From CAWJPY01 sp963844865 (GTDB lineage: Bacteria; Acidobacteriota; Thermoanaerobaculia; Thermoanaerobaculales; Sulfomarinibacteraceae): a stretch of DNA of 64,000 nucleotides. Both the position numbers and the translations under genes were made by a program. The stretch's first letter is position 1. The number at the start of each line of letters is the position of its first letter. A model generated the notes under the pieces. The model was given only the letters and a program-made list of their open reading frames with translations. It was not told the origin of the DNA and did no database searches. Below are positions 18,962 to 27,329 of this stretch, in pieces. The stretch is taken from positions 242,581 to 306,580 of the forward strand of contig CAWJPY010000021.1 in the NCBI GenBank assembly GCA_963844865.1, written 5' to 3'.

Positions 18962-19945
18962 TCATGTCACCGGACGCACGGGCGGCGTCACCTCTGACGC
19001 GCCATCCGTGCTGTCTCTGACGAGGTACAGGGGGCGTCTCTTGACCTCGTCGAAGATCCGCGCCAGGTACTCGCCCAGGATGCCGATCATGACGAGCTGC
19101 ACCCCACCCAGGAACAGGATCGACGCCATCATGGAGGTGTAGCCGGGGTAGTTGATCCCGAGGGCCTTGAGGACGATCACCACCACGATGTAGACGAAGG
19201 AGAGCAGGGACACGGCGAAGCCAACCACCGTGGACAGGCGCAGGGGCAGGAACGAGAACGAGGTGATGCCGTCCAGGGCGAACGCCAGCATGCGGCGGAT
19301 CGGGTACTTGGTCTCGCCGGCGTGCCGGGCCCGCCTGCTGTAGTGGACCGCGGTCTGCGGAAAGCCGATCCAGCTCACCAGGCCGCGGATGAAACGGTTG
19401 CGCTCGGGCAGCGCGCGGAAGGCGGCCACGGCGCGCGGCCCCATGAGGCGGAAGTCGCCGGTGTCCACGGGGATGTCCACATTGGTGATGGACGTCAGCA
19501 GACGGTAGAAGAGGGCCGCCGTCCCCCGCTTGAACCAGGTCTCCCCCTCCCGGTCCCGGCGCTGGCCGTAGACGACCTCGTAGCCGTCCTCCCTCCACCT
19601 CGCCAGCATCTCTGGGATCACCTCGGGCGGGTCCTGCAGATCGCCGTCGATGATCACGACCGCCCGTCCCCGGGCGCCGTCCACGCCCGCCGTGAGCGCC
19701 GCCTGGTGGCCGAAGTTGCGGGCGAAGCGCAGGCCCCGCACCCGTCCGTCCCGCTTCGCCAGATCCATGATCCGCGCCCAGGTGCCGTCGCCGGAGCCGT
19801 CGTCCACGTACACCAGCTCGAGCCCGCTCACCGACCCCTCCAGGGACGCCAGGAGCCGCTCGTACATCGGCTCGATGTTCTCCTCCTCGTTGAACGCCGG
19901 GATCACCACGCTCAGCTCGGGGCTCGCGGACCGACTGTCGTCCAT
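18962..19945 (-). CDS. Family 2 glycosyltransferase with C-terminal membrane helices (GtrB/ArnC-like)
   Basis: A 327-residue membrane-associated glycosyltransferase. The GT-A domain begins SVVIPAFNEEENI, has the VDDGSGDGT nucleotide-binding motif, the DGDLQDPPE segment holding the catalytic metal-binding aspartates, and FGHQAALTAG. Two C-terminal hydrophobic hairpins (from about residue 235) anchor it. This layout fits enzymes that put a sugar on undecaprenyl phosphate (dolichol-phosphate-mannose synthase, GtrB, ArnC). The start at 19945 has AGGAGG 8 nt upstream. The neighbouring GT-C-type membrane protein could use the lipid-linked sugar, an inference from position. Confidence 0.88.
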   Translation of the reverse strand: MDDSRSASPELSVVIPAFNEEENIEPMYERLLASLEGSVSGLELVYVDDGSGDGTWARIMDLAKRDGRVRGLRFARNFGHQAALTAGVDGARGRAVVIIDGDLQDPPEVIPEMLARWREDGYEVVYGQRRDREGETWFKRGTAALFYRLLTSITNVDIPVDTGDFRLMGPRAVAAFRALPERNRFIRGLVSWIGFPQTAVHYSRRARHAGETKYPIRRMLAFALDGITSFSFLPLRLSTVVGFAVSLLSFVYIVVVIVLKALGINYPGYTSMMASILFLGGVQLVMIGILGEYLARIFDEVKRRPLYLVRDSTDGASEVTPPVRPVT

Positions 19946-19996
19946 GTCAGATCCCTCCTCCTGTCGTGCCTCGGCACCCGCGCGGGGCGGCCCCCA

Positions 19997-22063
19997 TCAT
20001 CCTCCGCCGCGGTCGGCGGGGCCTCCCCCGACGTCCGGGAAACGCACCAGCTCTCCTCCCTCGCCCACCTTCTCCACCGTTCCCGCATCCTCCACAGCCG
20101 CCAACCCAGCCTCCGGGAAGTCCGTGCGCTCCAGGGCCCCGATGGCCACGAGGTCGACGCCACTCTCGGCCACCAGCTCCCGCACCCGGGACGGCTTCCC
20201 GCACCGGTACAGCTCCTCCACCAGGGCCCGGCGCCGGGCGGTCTCGTCGGTGATCTCCGGACCCCGCCACACGACCTCGTGATTCTCCCAACCCAGGTAT
20301 GCGGGCACCCCGGAGTTGGCCGACAGGCGCGCATACTCGCTGTAGGCGGGACCGACCGCCTCGATGAGCTGGCTCCCGGCCGGCTCCCGCCGCAGTCGCT
20401 CCACCAGGGCCCGGTCCGACGGCGCCATCAGCACCAGTCCGTCCAGGCCCCGGGTCGGCGCCACCACCACCGTGTGCGCCATCCACACGAGATGGGGAAG
20501 CGCCACGGCCACGACGACCACGGCGAGCACGGTCCGCACCGCCCGCCGGCGGCTGCACAGCATGACCAGCACGGGCAACGCCAGCGCCAGCAGCACCCAC
20601 GCCTGGATGTACGCCTTGAACACGGTGTTCATGCGGTGCAGTCGGCTGCCGTAGCTGTCCACCACGTACAGGACCTCGGGCACCAGGAAGAGAAAGACGC
20701 CGAGGGCGGCCAGGGCGACCGCCGGCCGCTCCCAACGCTCCCCGCCGCCCACGAGCCACGCGATCATGATGGCCAATGTCACCGTCAGCACCACCAGCGT
20801 CGGTCGCCGCGACGCGGTGGCCAGGACCACGGTCAGGGCGGCCGCGGCGAGGGTCAGGGCCAGGGCACGGGCGCCGACCTCCCCCTCGGGGGATCGCAGC
20901 AGCCGCGCCGCCGCCCACAGCGCCGGGACCAGAAGGCATCCCCCGTACAGCAGCAGCGTCGCCGGAGAGGTCCAGGCGAAGACCCTGGCGATCCCCTCGA
21001 ACGGCGGATGGAAGGAGAGCTGGAACGGCGCCGTCACTGCCCACCCGCCGACCAGCACCACCGGAATGACCAGCCATCGCCGGCGATCCTCACCGGAGGG
21101 CCAGTGCCAGCGGCCGTCGGCGGTGAGCCCGAGCAGGGCGATGGCGGCCAGGGTCGGAGGCATGGCCCAGGGGTTGGCGGCCCAGGTGACACCGAACAGG
21201 ACCGCCAGTGCGGCGGCGGTGCTCACCCGGGGACCGTCCCGCCCGGTCCACCAGGCCACGAGGAAGGCCAGGCACGCCACGGGCATGGCCAGGAGGTGGG
21301 GGTGCAGGTCGCCCAGCCACAGGGTGAAGAGGGGGAACTCGGTGATCAGGTCCGCGTTCTGGCGGGACGACCGCCACACATCCAGGGACCACAACCCCTG
21401 GCCGCCGAGGAGCTGGCGGACCGCGTCGGGAGAACCGGCGAAGACCCCGAAGAAGGCGGCCATGAGCCCCGCCCAGTGCCGCCCACCGGCGAGCCGGCGG
21501 CCCAGCGCCCACAGCACCGCGGCGGTCGCACCGCCGATCATGGCCACCACCAGGTTGTAGGCGTACTCCAGGGGAATCGTGCTCGCCGCGATGGGCACCG
21601 CCCAGAGCAGTGCCCCGAAGTAGTAGTACGGCAGGGCCGCACCGGCCAGCCACATGTCCGGGGGCGGGAAGCCGCGGGTGCGCAGCAGCGTCGCCAGGAT
21701 CCCCACGTCCATGGGCTTCTCGGTACCGGCGATCTGGGGATGGTCGAGCCGGAGCAGGAGGACCACGAGGGAGGCCACCACGAAGATCGCCTCCGCAGTC
21801 GCCACCTGGCGCCACCGGGCCCTCCGCCGCCACAGCACGGCGCCCCCGGCCGCGGCACCCACCGCCAGCAGGACCGCACCCACGGTTCGCCAGAACGGCA
21901 CCCCGAGCACGCCCAACCACCAGGCCGGCACCGCCACCGCCACCAGGCCGGCCACCCGCCCGCCCGCCCAGGCGTCGAGGTCGTCCAACCCGAGCCGGAT
22001 CAGGAGCGCGTACCCGCCCAGCCCAGCGGCGGCCACCGCAATCACGAACAGCACGGCGCTCAT
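19997..22063 (-). CDS. DUF2298 (YYY-family) polytopic membrane protein, probable GT-C glycosyltransferase
   Basis: A 688-residue inner-membrane protein with many hydrophobic helices. Motifs match the DUF2298 family: GTEKPMDVGILATLLRT, FPPPDMWLAG, YYYFGALLW, EFPLFTLWLGDLHPHLLAMP and SYGSRLHRMNTVFKAYIQAW. The acidic and His/Asp loop residues are those expected of GT-C glycosyltransferases that use lipid-linked donors. The C-terminal ~140 residues are soluble, probably periplasmic. The start is the ATG at 22063, two codons inside the longest frame, because CATACA lies 7 nt upstream. The GT2 gene begins 51 bp downstream. Enzyme activity is inferred from fold and context. Confidence 0.8.
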   Translation of the reverse strand: MSAVLFVIAVAAAGLGGYALLIRLGLDDLDAWAGGRVAGLVAVAVPAWWLGVLGVPFWRTVGAVLLAVGAAAGGAVLWRRRARWRQVATAEAIFVVASLVVLLLRLDHPQIAGTEKPMDVGILATLLRTRGFPPPDMWLAGAALPYYYFGALLWAVPIAASTIPLEYAYNLVVAMIGGATAAVLWALGRRLAGGRHWAGLMAAFFGVFAGSPDAVRQLLGGQGLWSLDVWRSSRQNADLITEFPLFTLWLGDLHPHLLAMPVACLAFLVAWWTGRDGPRVSTAAALAVLFGVTWAANPWAMPPTLAAIALLGLTADGRWHWPSGEDRRRWLVIPVVLVGGWAVTAPFQLSFHPPFEGIARVFAWTSPATLLLYGGCLLVPALWAAARLLRSPEGEVGARALALTLAAAALTVVLATASRRPTLVVLTVTLAIMIAWLVGGGERWERPAVALAALGVFLFLVPEVLYVVDSYGSRLHRMNTVFKAYIQAWVLLALALPVLVMLCSRRRAVRTVLAVVVVAVALPHLVWMAHTVVVAPTRGLDGLVLMAPSDRALVERLRREPAGSQLIEAVGPAYSEYARLSANSGVPAYLGWENHEVVWRGPEITDETARRRALVEELYRCGKPSRVRELVAESGVDLVAIGALERTDFPEAGLAAVEDAGTVEKVGEGGELVRFPDVGGGPADRGGG

Positions 22064-22076
22064 GACCACCTGTATG
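22064..22076 (-). promoter_or_regulatory. Leaderless-type promoter, -10 box CATACA
   Basis: On the minus strand CATACA (22076-22071) is followed by seven bases and the ATG at 22063. There is no SD site. Confidence 0.4.
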
Positions 22077-22123
22077 ACGGCATCCTCGGGCCTTGCCCCG
22101 CCCGCGGCGGGCGGCCGGCCGCC

Positions 22124-22969
22124 TCAGCGCCCATGGGCGTCCCGTATCGCACGATAGGCGTCCTGCACCGTCGTCTTGCCGTACTGCCGCTCCAGACGCC
22201 GGACCGTGAAATGCCCTTCGGCCATGTCCTGGAAGTGGTTCATGAAGAGCAGGTTGACCCCGGCACCCCCGATGGCCCCGACCACAGGAACCGCCTGCGC
22301 CGCCAGCTTCTCCGACACCACGACCCCGAAACGGGAGGCGATCTGACCGATGAGGCGCGCCACCACCGGCGCCCCCTCGGTGGTCAGGCCGCGCTCGGCG
22401 ATGTACCTGGCGGCGTCGTTCACGGCCCGGGCGAGGGCCGCCCGCACGGCGTAGTAGCCGGTCTCCGCTCCCTCGTCGTCGACGGAGCGCCCGCCCAGGG
22501 CGAACACCTCGAGGCAGGCCAGCCGGGGCTCCAGGAAGCGCAGGTCCTCGCCCTCGGCGCGCGCGATGTCGGCGATGGACCGCAGCATGATCGAGGTGGT
22601 GACGGGCAGCTCGACCGCCAGGGCGGCGCCTCCGAAGAAGCCGCCGATGGCACCGCTGGCCCCCGTCGCCAGCTTGTGCCGGAGCCGGGCTGGAGGTCGC
22701 GGTTCCTCGTCCAGAGTCCGGACGGCCACGTCCAGCAGCCGGCGGAGGGCGCCCCGGACGACCTCGTGCAGCCGTCCCGTGGCTCGTGCGGGCAGGGCAT
22801 CGATGAGCTTCTCCACCGGCTCGCCCACGAGGTTGGCCAGGCGCGCCATCAGGTTTGGACGCTCCAGCAGCCCCACCGCCCGCTCCAGGGCGAGCCGATC
22901 CGCCCCGGTGATGACCTGGGGTCGCTCGGCCGGGGCCGGAACGAGTGCTCCCTCGTCGTCGCCCGGCAT
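22124..22969 (-). CDS. EcsC family protein
   Basis: A 281-residue protein. The segment GAIGGFFGGAALAVELPVTTSIMLRSIADIARAEGEDL is characteristic of the EcsC family, named after the third gene of the Bacillus ecsABC operon; its biochemical role is not known. Glycine-rich amphipathic stretches suggest membrane association. The ATG at 22969 overlaps the stop of the upstream gene as TGATG, so translation is coupled. A 54-bp gap with its own promoter separates it from the DUF2298 gene. Confidence 0.85.
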   Translation of the reverse strand: MPGDDEGALVPAPAERPQVITGADRLALERAVGLLERPNLMARLANLVGEPVEKLIDALPARATGRLHEVVRGALRRLLDVAVRTLDEEPRPPARLRHKLATGASGAIGGFFGGAALAVELPVTTSIMLRSIADIARAEGEDLRFLEPRLACLEVFALGGRSVDDEGAETGYYAVRAALARAVNDAARYIAERGLTTEGAPVVARLIGQIASRFGVVVSEKLAAQAVPVVGAIGGAGVNLLFMNHFQDMAEGHFTVRRLERQYGKTTVQDAYRAIRDAHGR

Positions 22970-23247
22970 CACACCACGTCCTGCCAGCGACGGCTGGCGG
23001 TCTGCCTGGCGCCGGCGTCGTTGGTCGCCGTCACCACCAGGACGTGGCGCTGGCCGGGGCCGGCCCCTCCAGCCTGCTCGAAGTGGCGCTCGTACTGGAC
23101 CTCGGCCGGGTCAAGACGATCGTCGCCGAGCTTCGCACCGTCCAGGACGGCGACCACGCGGGCCACGGTCTCCCCGGAGGCCGCCACCACCTTGACGGTG
23201 ACCTGATGACCGATCAGCACCCGATGGTGCCCGAGCGTGAACCGCAT
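22969..23247 (-). CDS. Small protein of unknown function, coupled to ecsC-like gene
   Basis: A 92-residue protein beginning MRFTLGHHRVLIG, with alternating hydrophobic residues suggesting a small beta-sandwich (VTVKVVAASGETVARVVAVLDG, HVLVVTATNDAG). No signal peptide and no recognised domain. The start at 23247 has GGGAGG 4 nt upstream; an in-frame start at 23277 would add ten residues. It ends TGATG into the EcsC gene. Confidence 0.7.
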   Translation of the reverse strand: MRFTLGHHRVLIGHQVTVKVVAASGETVARVVAVLDGAKLGDDRLDPAEVQYERHFEQAGGAGPGQRHVLVVTATNDAGARQTASRRWQDVV

Positions 23248-23313
23248 GGCGCCTCCCCGTGACGGCGGCGGCCGCACCGCCTGATCCCGCTCCTCACGTG
23301 CCGTCTCCTCGCC

Positions 23314-23727
23314 TCACCTGACGTAGTAGCCCGACACCCTCCAGGTGCCGTCCTCCTCGAGCATGGGCGTCACGGTCTCGATGGCCGACGACTTGTGCGC
23401 GAAGCGTGTCCGGTACTGGATCACCACGTAGTGCCCGTCGGGCGCACCCGGAAGCTGGGTGGTGGGCTGCGCGGACGTCAGCTCGCGGGACTCCACCGCC
23501 CCCAGCGGTCCGCGCACCGCGGCGATGGTGCGGACCCAGTCCTTCTCGGAGATCGCGTCCCGGAAGAGGGCCGCCGCCTGCTGCCAGCTCTCGGCGTAGC
23601 GTCCGCTGTCGATCAGCTCGAGCCAGGCCCTCGCCGCCGCCTCCGCCCGCTCCACCTCCGGCGCCTCAGCGGCCACAGCGGCCGTCGCGGCCAGCACCAC
23701 CAGCGCGACCATCATCACCCTGCGCAT
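23314..23727 (-). CDS. DUF4019 domain-containing exported protein
   Basis: A 137-residue protein. A signal peptide (residues 1-20, cut near AVAAEA) is followed by a DUF4019 domain with the features AWLxLIDSGRYAESW, ISEKDWVRTIAAVRGPLGAV, LPGAPDGHYVVIQYRT and a C-terminal DGTWRVSGYYVR. The family is widespread in proteobacteria and acidobacteria and has no known function; it looks like a small periplasmic alpha+beta fold. It is a single leftward gene upstream of the small protein and EcsC genes. Confidence 0.85.
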   Translation of the reverse strand: MRRVMMVALVVLAATAAVAAEAPEVERAEAAARAWLELIDSGRYAESWQQAAALFRDAISEKDWVRTIAAVRGPLGAVESRELTSAQPTTQLPGAPDGHYVVIQYRTRFAHKSSAIETVTPMLEEDGTWRVSGYYVR

Positions 23728-24008
23728 GCGATCACCCCATCGTCGAGACGTCGGCCGGAGCCCGCCAGGCGGCGATCCCGCTCAGACCACGCTCCTACTT
23801 TACCGTACCGCCGCCATGAGCTCGCACCTCGTCGGCTTCGGGTCGGGGGCGCCACGCTGTGTGCGGCCTCTCTCCCCGCCCCCGTGACGCGCCGTCGCCG
23901 ACGGGAGGGACCCATGGCGCCCGCCACCCCTTGACCGCCAGCGACGTCGACCGTCGTCTTTGGTCGAGACGCAGGTCGCCGCCGCGCCCGCGGGCGCGGG
24001 GTGCGCGC
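23728..24008. other. Intergenic region with a 16-bp palindrome
   Basis: A 281-bp gap between two leftward genes. CGCGCCCGCGGGCGCG at 23982-23997 lies 11 bp after the SixA stop codon and could form a terminator stem, though no T-run follows. Near 23800 there is a small AT-richer patch (ctactttaccgtacc) that may hold the promoter of the DUF4019 gene. Confidence 0.35.
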
Positions 24009-24485
24009 CTACTCCAGGTCTGGGTCCGCCAGGGCCACCAGCTCCCACCCGTTGCCGGCCCGGGCCAGGACGGCCACGCCGGCGGTGTTGAAGCGCAGCC
24101 GCAGACGCTCGGTATCGCCGGTGAGGAGCTGGCTCGCCAGGCGGGCCAGGAACGGCAGGTGGCCCACCAGCATCATGGACTGGCCGTCCGCCTCCAGCTC
24201 CGTCACCGCCTTCGTCACCTCGTCCCGCGGCCCCATCCCGGCAACCGCCATCACACGAGACGGATGCACCCCCACGCGCTTGGCCAGGACCGACGCCGTC
24301 TGCTGCGCCCGGGGCTTGCCGCTGTGCCAGACCTCGTCCAGCGACAGGTTCATGTCCGCCAACCAGCTGGCCATCCGCTCGGCCTGACGACGGCCGAGCA
24401 CGCTCAGGGGACGCTCCGGATTCTCCTCCGTGCTCACCGCCTGGCCGTGCCGGGCGAGCACCACCACCTGCGCGAACTGCTGCAT
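24009..24485 (-). CDS. sixA: SixA-type phosphohistidine phosphatase
   Basis: A 158-residue histidine phosphatase of the short SixA type. The N-terminus has the catalytic LARHGQA motif, then PLSVLGRRQAERMA, WHSGKPRAQQTA in the position of the second arginine, and the second histidine in MMLVGHLPFLARLA. SixA in E. coli removes phosphate from the phosphohistidine of the nitrogen-related phosphotransfer system; no such partner is visible here. The ATG at 24485 has GGGAG 8 nt upstream. It follows the membrane glycosyltransferase-like gene after 41 bp. Confidence 0.85.
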   Translation of the reverse strand: MQQFAQVVVLARHGQAVSTEENPERPLSVLGRRQAERMASWLADMNLSLDEVWHSGKPRAQQTASVLAKRVGVHPSRVMAVAGMGPRDEVTKAVTELEADGQSMMLVGHLPFLARLASQLLTGDTERLRLRFNTAGVAVLARAGNGWELVALADPDLE

Positions 24486-24526
24486 CGAGACACTCCCTCG
24501 ACGCCCACGTCGGGCGCTACCGCGTT

Positions 24527-25981
24527 CTATCCTACCGGCCACCGGCCGGTCGCCGCCACTATCGCGGCCCACAGGTTCGAGGCCACCGACAGGGCGACCA
24601 GCCCGGTGGCCCACCTCGACCGCATGCGCTCCAGCCCGAGGGCGGCCAGCATGAGCCACAGCGGCCACGCATCCAGAAGATATCGATTCCCCCACTGCAC
24701 CCACCCGGTGTTGAAGTGCAACACCGCGGGCAACGTCACCAATCCAAGGCTCAACCAGCACGCCCACAGCAGGGCGGGCGCCCGCGTGCGCCTTCCCAGG
24801 GTGAGCAGCACCGCCAGAAAGGCCGGCGTGACGAAGAGCAGGCCCATCCCGTAGGGATCGCTAGCCAGGAACGGGAAGCGCGGCGAGCGGGTGGCCGGAT
24901 CGAGGACGACGACCGGCGGCTGCACGAACTCGTACCACAGGTTACGCGCTGCGTACGCGGGACTGAGCAACCCGTGGGCCGCGACCCGCTGCCGCAGCTC
25001 CGGCGGCGTGAGCATGTAGCTGTACCCGACCTCCAGCGGCGAACCGAAACGGACCTGATCCAGGGCGAGCTGCCCCCCCACCAGCATGAGCGGGAACAGG
25101 GCCGCCAGCGCCAGGGCCTGCCCGCGCCGTCGCCGCGGCGCGGCCGCGATCTCGCTCCTGTCGGCCGTCCTGTAGAGGAGGACCGCGACCAGGAGGGGCA
25201 GCGCGAACACCGTGGGAGGGCGGCTGATCACGGCCAGGCCCCAGGCCAGCCCGGCCGTCAACCACCGGCGCCGCCAGGCCAGGACGAGGGCCAGGCTGAG
25301 CGCGCAGGTGGCCGTGGTCTGCGCGAACATCCAGGTCCCCGGTTGGGGGACCAGCCAGAGCCACAGGGTGCCGGCCCCCGCCAGCAGGACCAGCCGGTTG
25401 CGGTGGGCTGGCAGCAGCGAGTCCTCTCCCCGGAGCGCGGCCAGCCACCAGGGCAGGAGGACGTCCATCAGGGCGACCGCCAACCCACCCAGCACGGCCC
25501 CCACCCACTGCACGGCGACGGCGGACTTGAGGAGCACGAAGAGCGGCAGCAGGACGAGGGCCGGCCCCAAAGGCATGCCGACCTCGCAGACCAGACCGGT
25601 GAGCTGCGCCTGCCCGAGGGCGCTGTCCGCCGCCACGTAGCGCACGGGCTTCAGGGGCCCATCCGGTCCCCCGGACCGTACCCCGCAGGCCAGGTTGGCG
25701 AGCAGGCCACGCTCGCGCGGGTCCGCCATGGACCAGTGCCTGAAGTACGGCGTCACATCGAGGCGTGGGCGGACCGGGATGACGAGCTCCACTCTCCCCC
25801 GCTGGTCGCGGACCTCGATGTCGTCCCCGTACCAGGCCCTCGCCTGCAGGAGGTACTGGTTGACCTGGGGCCACGCGCCGGTCGCCAGCAACCCCGACGG
25901 GCCCAGGGCGGCCAGTGCCGTGTAGAGGAAGGTGAACCCCATCCAGATGAGGAGAAACCGACGCCCCGCCATCCCCATCAT
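24527..25981 (-). CDS. Polytopic membrane protein, probable GT-C glycosyltransferase
   Basis: A 484-residue protein with about ten membrane helices and a large loop after the first helix (NQYLLQARAWYGDDIEV to the GMPLGPALVLLPLF segment). The acidic residues in the first loop and the late VQWGNRYLLDAWPLW motif fit GT39-like or related GT-C enzymes that work on undecaprenyl-linked sugars. I cannot place it in a defined family. ATGs at 25981, 25978 and 25972 are all possible starts. It is divergent from the MEMO-like gene, with 48 bp between the start codons. Confidence 0.65.
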   Translation of the reverse strand: MMGMAGRRFLLIWMGFTFLYTALAALGPSGLLATGAWPQVNQYLLQARAWYGDDIEVRDQRGRVELVIPVRPRLDVTPYFRHWSMADPRERGLLANLACGVRSGGPDGPLKPVRYVAADSALGQAQLTGLVCEVGMPLGPALVLLPLFVLLKSAVAVQWVGAVLGGLAVALMDVLLPWWLAALRGEDSLLPAHRNRLVLLAGAGTLWLWLVPQPGTWMFAQTTATCALSLALVLAWRRRWLTAGLAWGLAVISRPPTVFALPLLVAVLLYRTADRSEIAAAPRRRRGQALALAALFPLMLVGGQLALDQVRFGSPLEVGYSYMLTPPELRQRVAAHGLLSPAYAARNLWYEFVQPPVVVLDPATRSPRFPFLASDPYGMGLLFVTPAFLAVLLTLGRRTRAPALLWACWLSLGLVTLPAVLHFNTGWVQWGNRYLLDAWPLWLMLAALGLERMRSRWATGLVALSVASNLWAAIVAATGRWPVG

Positions 25982-26017
25982 GTTAACGGCTTCCGGCGCG
26001 AGGGCACACGGGGGGAG

Positions 26018-26029
26018 TACAATCCGCCC
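26018..26029 (+). promoter_or_regulatory. Leaderless-type promoter, -10 box TACAAT
   Basis: TACAAT at 26018-26023 is followed by ccgccc and the ATG at 26030, with no SD site; one of the clearest examples in the window. Confidence 0.55.
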
Positions 26030-27196
26030 ATGAATAGACCCGTCGTGAAGGCTGTGATCGCGCTTCTGAGCTGCGGAGTTGGGGCCGTCGGCGCCGCCGC
26101 CACGACCCCGACGCGGGCGGAGGTGGAGGAGAGCATGGGCTTGCGGTCCGAGGGGGACCTGGTGCGAGGACAGAAGGACACCGTCGGCTTCGTGGTCGAC
26201 GCGGCCCAGGCCCAGGACGTGGTGTCCACCGCCGTGCGGCTGGAGGCGGACAGCCTCGCCGCCCAGGATGTGCGCCTCGGCATGTCCGGTGAGGATGGGT
26301 TCGTCGGAGGGATCTGCCCCCACGACGACCACCTGTACGCTGGCCGCGTGTACGTCCATCTCACGGAGCGCATCTCCGCTCCACGGGTCGTGCTGGTGGG
26401 CGTATTCCACCGCGCCCGCGTCTGGCATGAGGAGCGGCGGTTGGTTTTCGACCGCTTCCAGGCGTGGCACGGCCCCTGGGGCCCGGTGGCGGTGGACGGC
26501 CTGCGCGAGGAGCTGGAAGCGGGGCTCGCACCGGAAGACTACGTGGTGGACGACGCCATGCACTGCGACGAGCACTCCCTGGAGGCGCTCCTGCCCTTCC
26601 TCCAGCACGGCCACCCGGACCGGACGATCGTCCCCATCCTGGTGCCGTACATGAGCTGGGAACGGTTGGAGCAGCTCAGCGACCGGCTGGCCGAGGTGCT
26701 CGCCGCCTCGCTCGAGCGCCACGGATGGCAGCTCGGCCGCGACGTCGCGGTGGTGGTCTCCTCCGACGCCGTCCACTACGGCGAGGACTTCGATCACGCG
26801 CCCTTCGGCACTGACGCCCCCGCCTACGAGAAGGGCGTCGCACGGGATCGCGGGCTGGCCACGACCTACCTGGAGGGAGCCCTGGACCCCGACCGGCTCC
26901 AACGCTTTTTCGCGACGCTGGTCGATCCCACGGACGTCCACAGCTATCGGCTGCCCTGGTGCGGTCGCTTCTCGATCCCGTTCGGGCTGGAGCTTCTACG
27001 CAAGACCGCCGCGGCGACGCACGCGGGGACCCCGACCGGATCGCTCCTACGCTACGGCACGAGCCTCTCCGACCCTGTCCTGCCGGTGAGCCCCGCGACC
27101 CGCGAGGCCGGCCTCGGCTTCACCGCGCCATCCAACCTGCATCACTGGGTGGGCTACCCGGCCGTCGGGTACCTCGCTCCGCCGCCCGCACGGTGA
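26030..27196 (+). CDS. MEMO1/AmmeMemoRadiSam-B family protein with an export-like N-terminus
   Basis: A 388-residue protein. Residues 1-23 look like a signal peptide (VVKAVIALLSCGVGAVGAAA). The rest matches the MEMO fold, related to class III extradiol dioxygenases: a GGICPHDDHLYAG segment where the family has PHAGYxYSG, GVFHRAR where it has GxxHxG, CDEHSLEALLPFL, and SSDAVHYGEDF for the S-x-D-x-x-H-Y motif. The conserved His positions are kept. Bacterial relatives usually sit with AMMECR1 and radical-SAM genes; neither is nearby and an export signal is unusual. Function is unknown. Confidence 0.75.
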   Translation: MNRPVVKAVIALLSCGVGAVGAAATTPTRAEVEESMGLRSEGDLVRGQKDTVGFVVDAAQAQDVVSTAVRLEADSLAAQDVRLGMSGEDGFVGGICPHDDHLYAGRVYVHLTERISAPRVVLVGVFHRARVWHEERRLVFDRFQAWHGPWGPVAVDGLREELEAGLAPEDYVVDDAMHCDEHSLEALLPFLQHGHPDRTIVPILVPYMSWERLEQLSDRLAEVLAASLERHGWQLGRDVAVVVSSDAVHYGEDFDHAPFGTDAPAYEKGVARDRGLATTYLEGALDPDRLQRFFATLVDPTDVHSYRLPWCGRFSIPFGLELLRKTAAATHAGTPTGSLLRYGTSLSDPVLPVSPATREAGLGFTAPSNLHHWVGYPAVGYLAPPPAR

Positions 27197-27200
27197 GTCG

Positions 27201-27242
27201 TTAGAAGTTAGAAGTCAGAAGTTAGAAGTTAGAAGTGAGAGG
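27201..27242. repeat. Six tandem 7-bp units (TTAGAAG)
   Basis: TTAGAAG, TTAGAAG, TCAGAAG, TTAGAAG, TTAGAAG and TGAGAGG follow one another starting 4 bp after the stop codon of the MEMO-like gene. The array is strikingly AT-rich for this DNA. It sits between convergent genes. Confidence 0.85.
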
Positions 27243-27329
27243 CGCGAAGCTGGCACTGACACGCCGTGCCATTGCCGCTGTCGCTGATCCCTGCCGCTGC
27301 CGCCGACGCAGTCCGCCAGCCGCTGCCCC

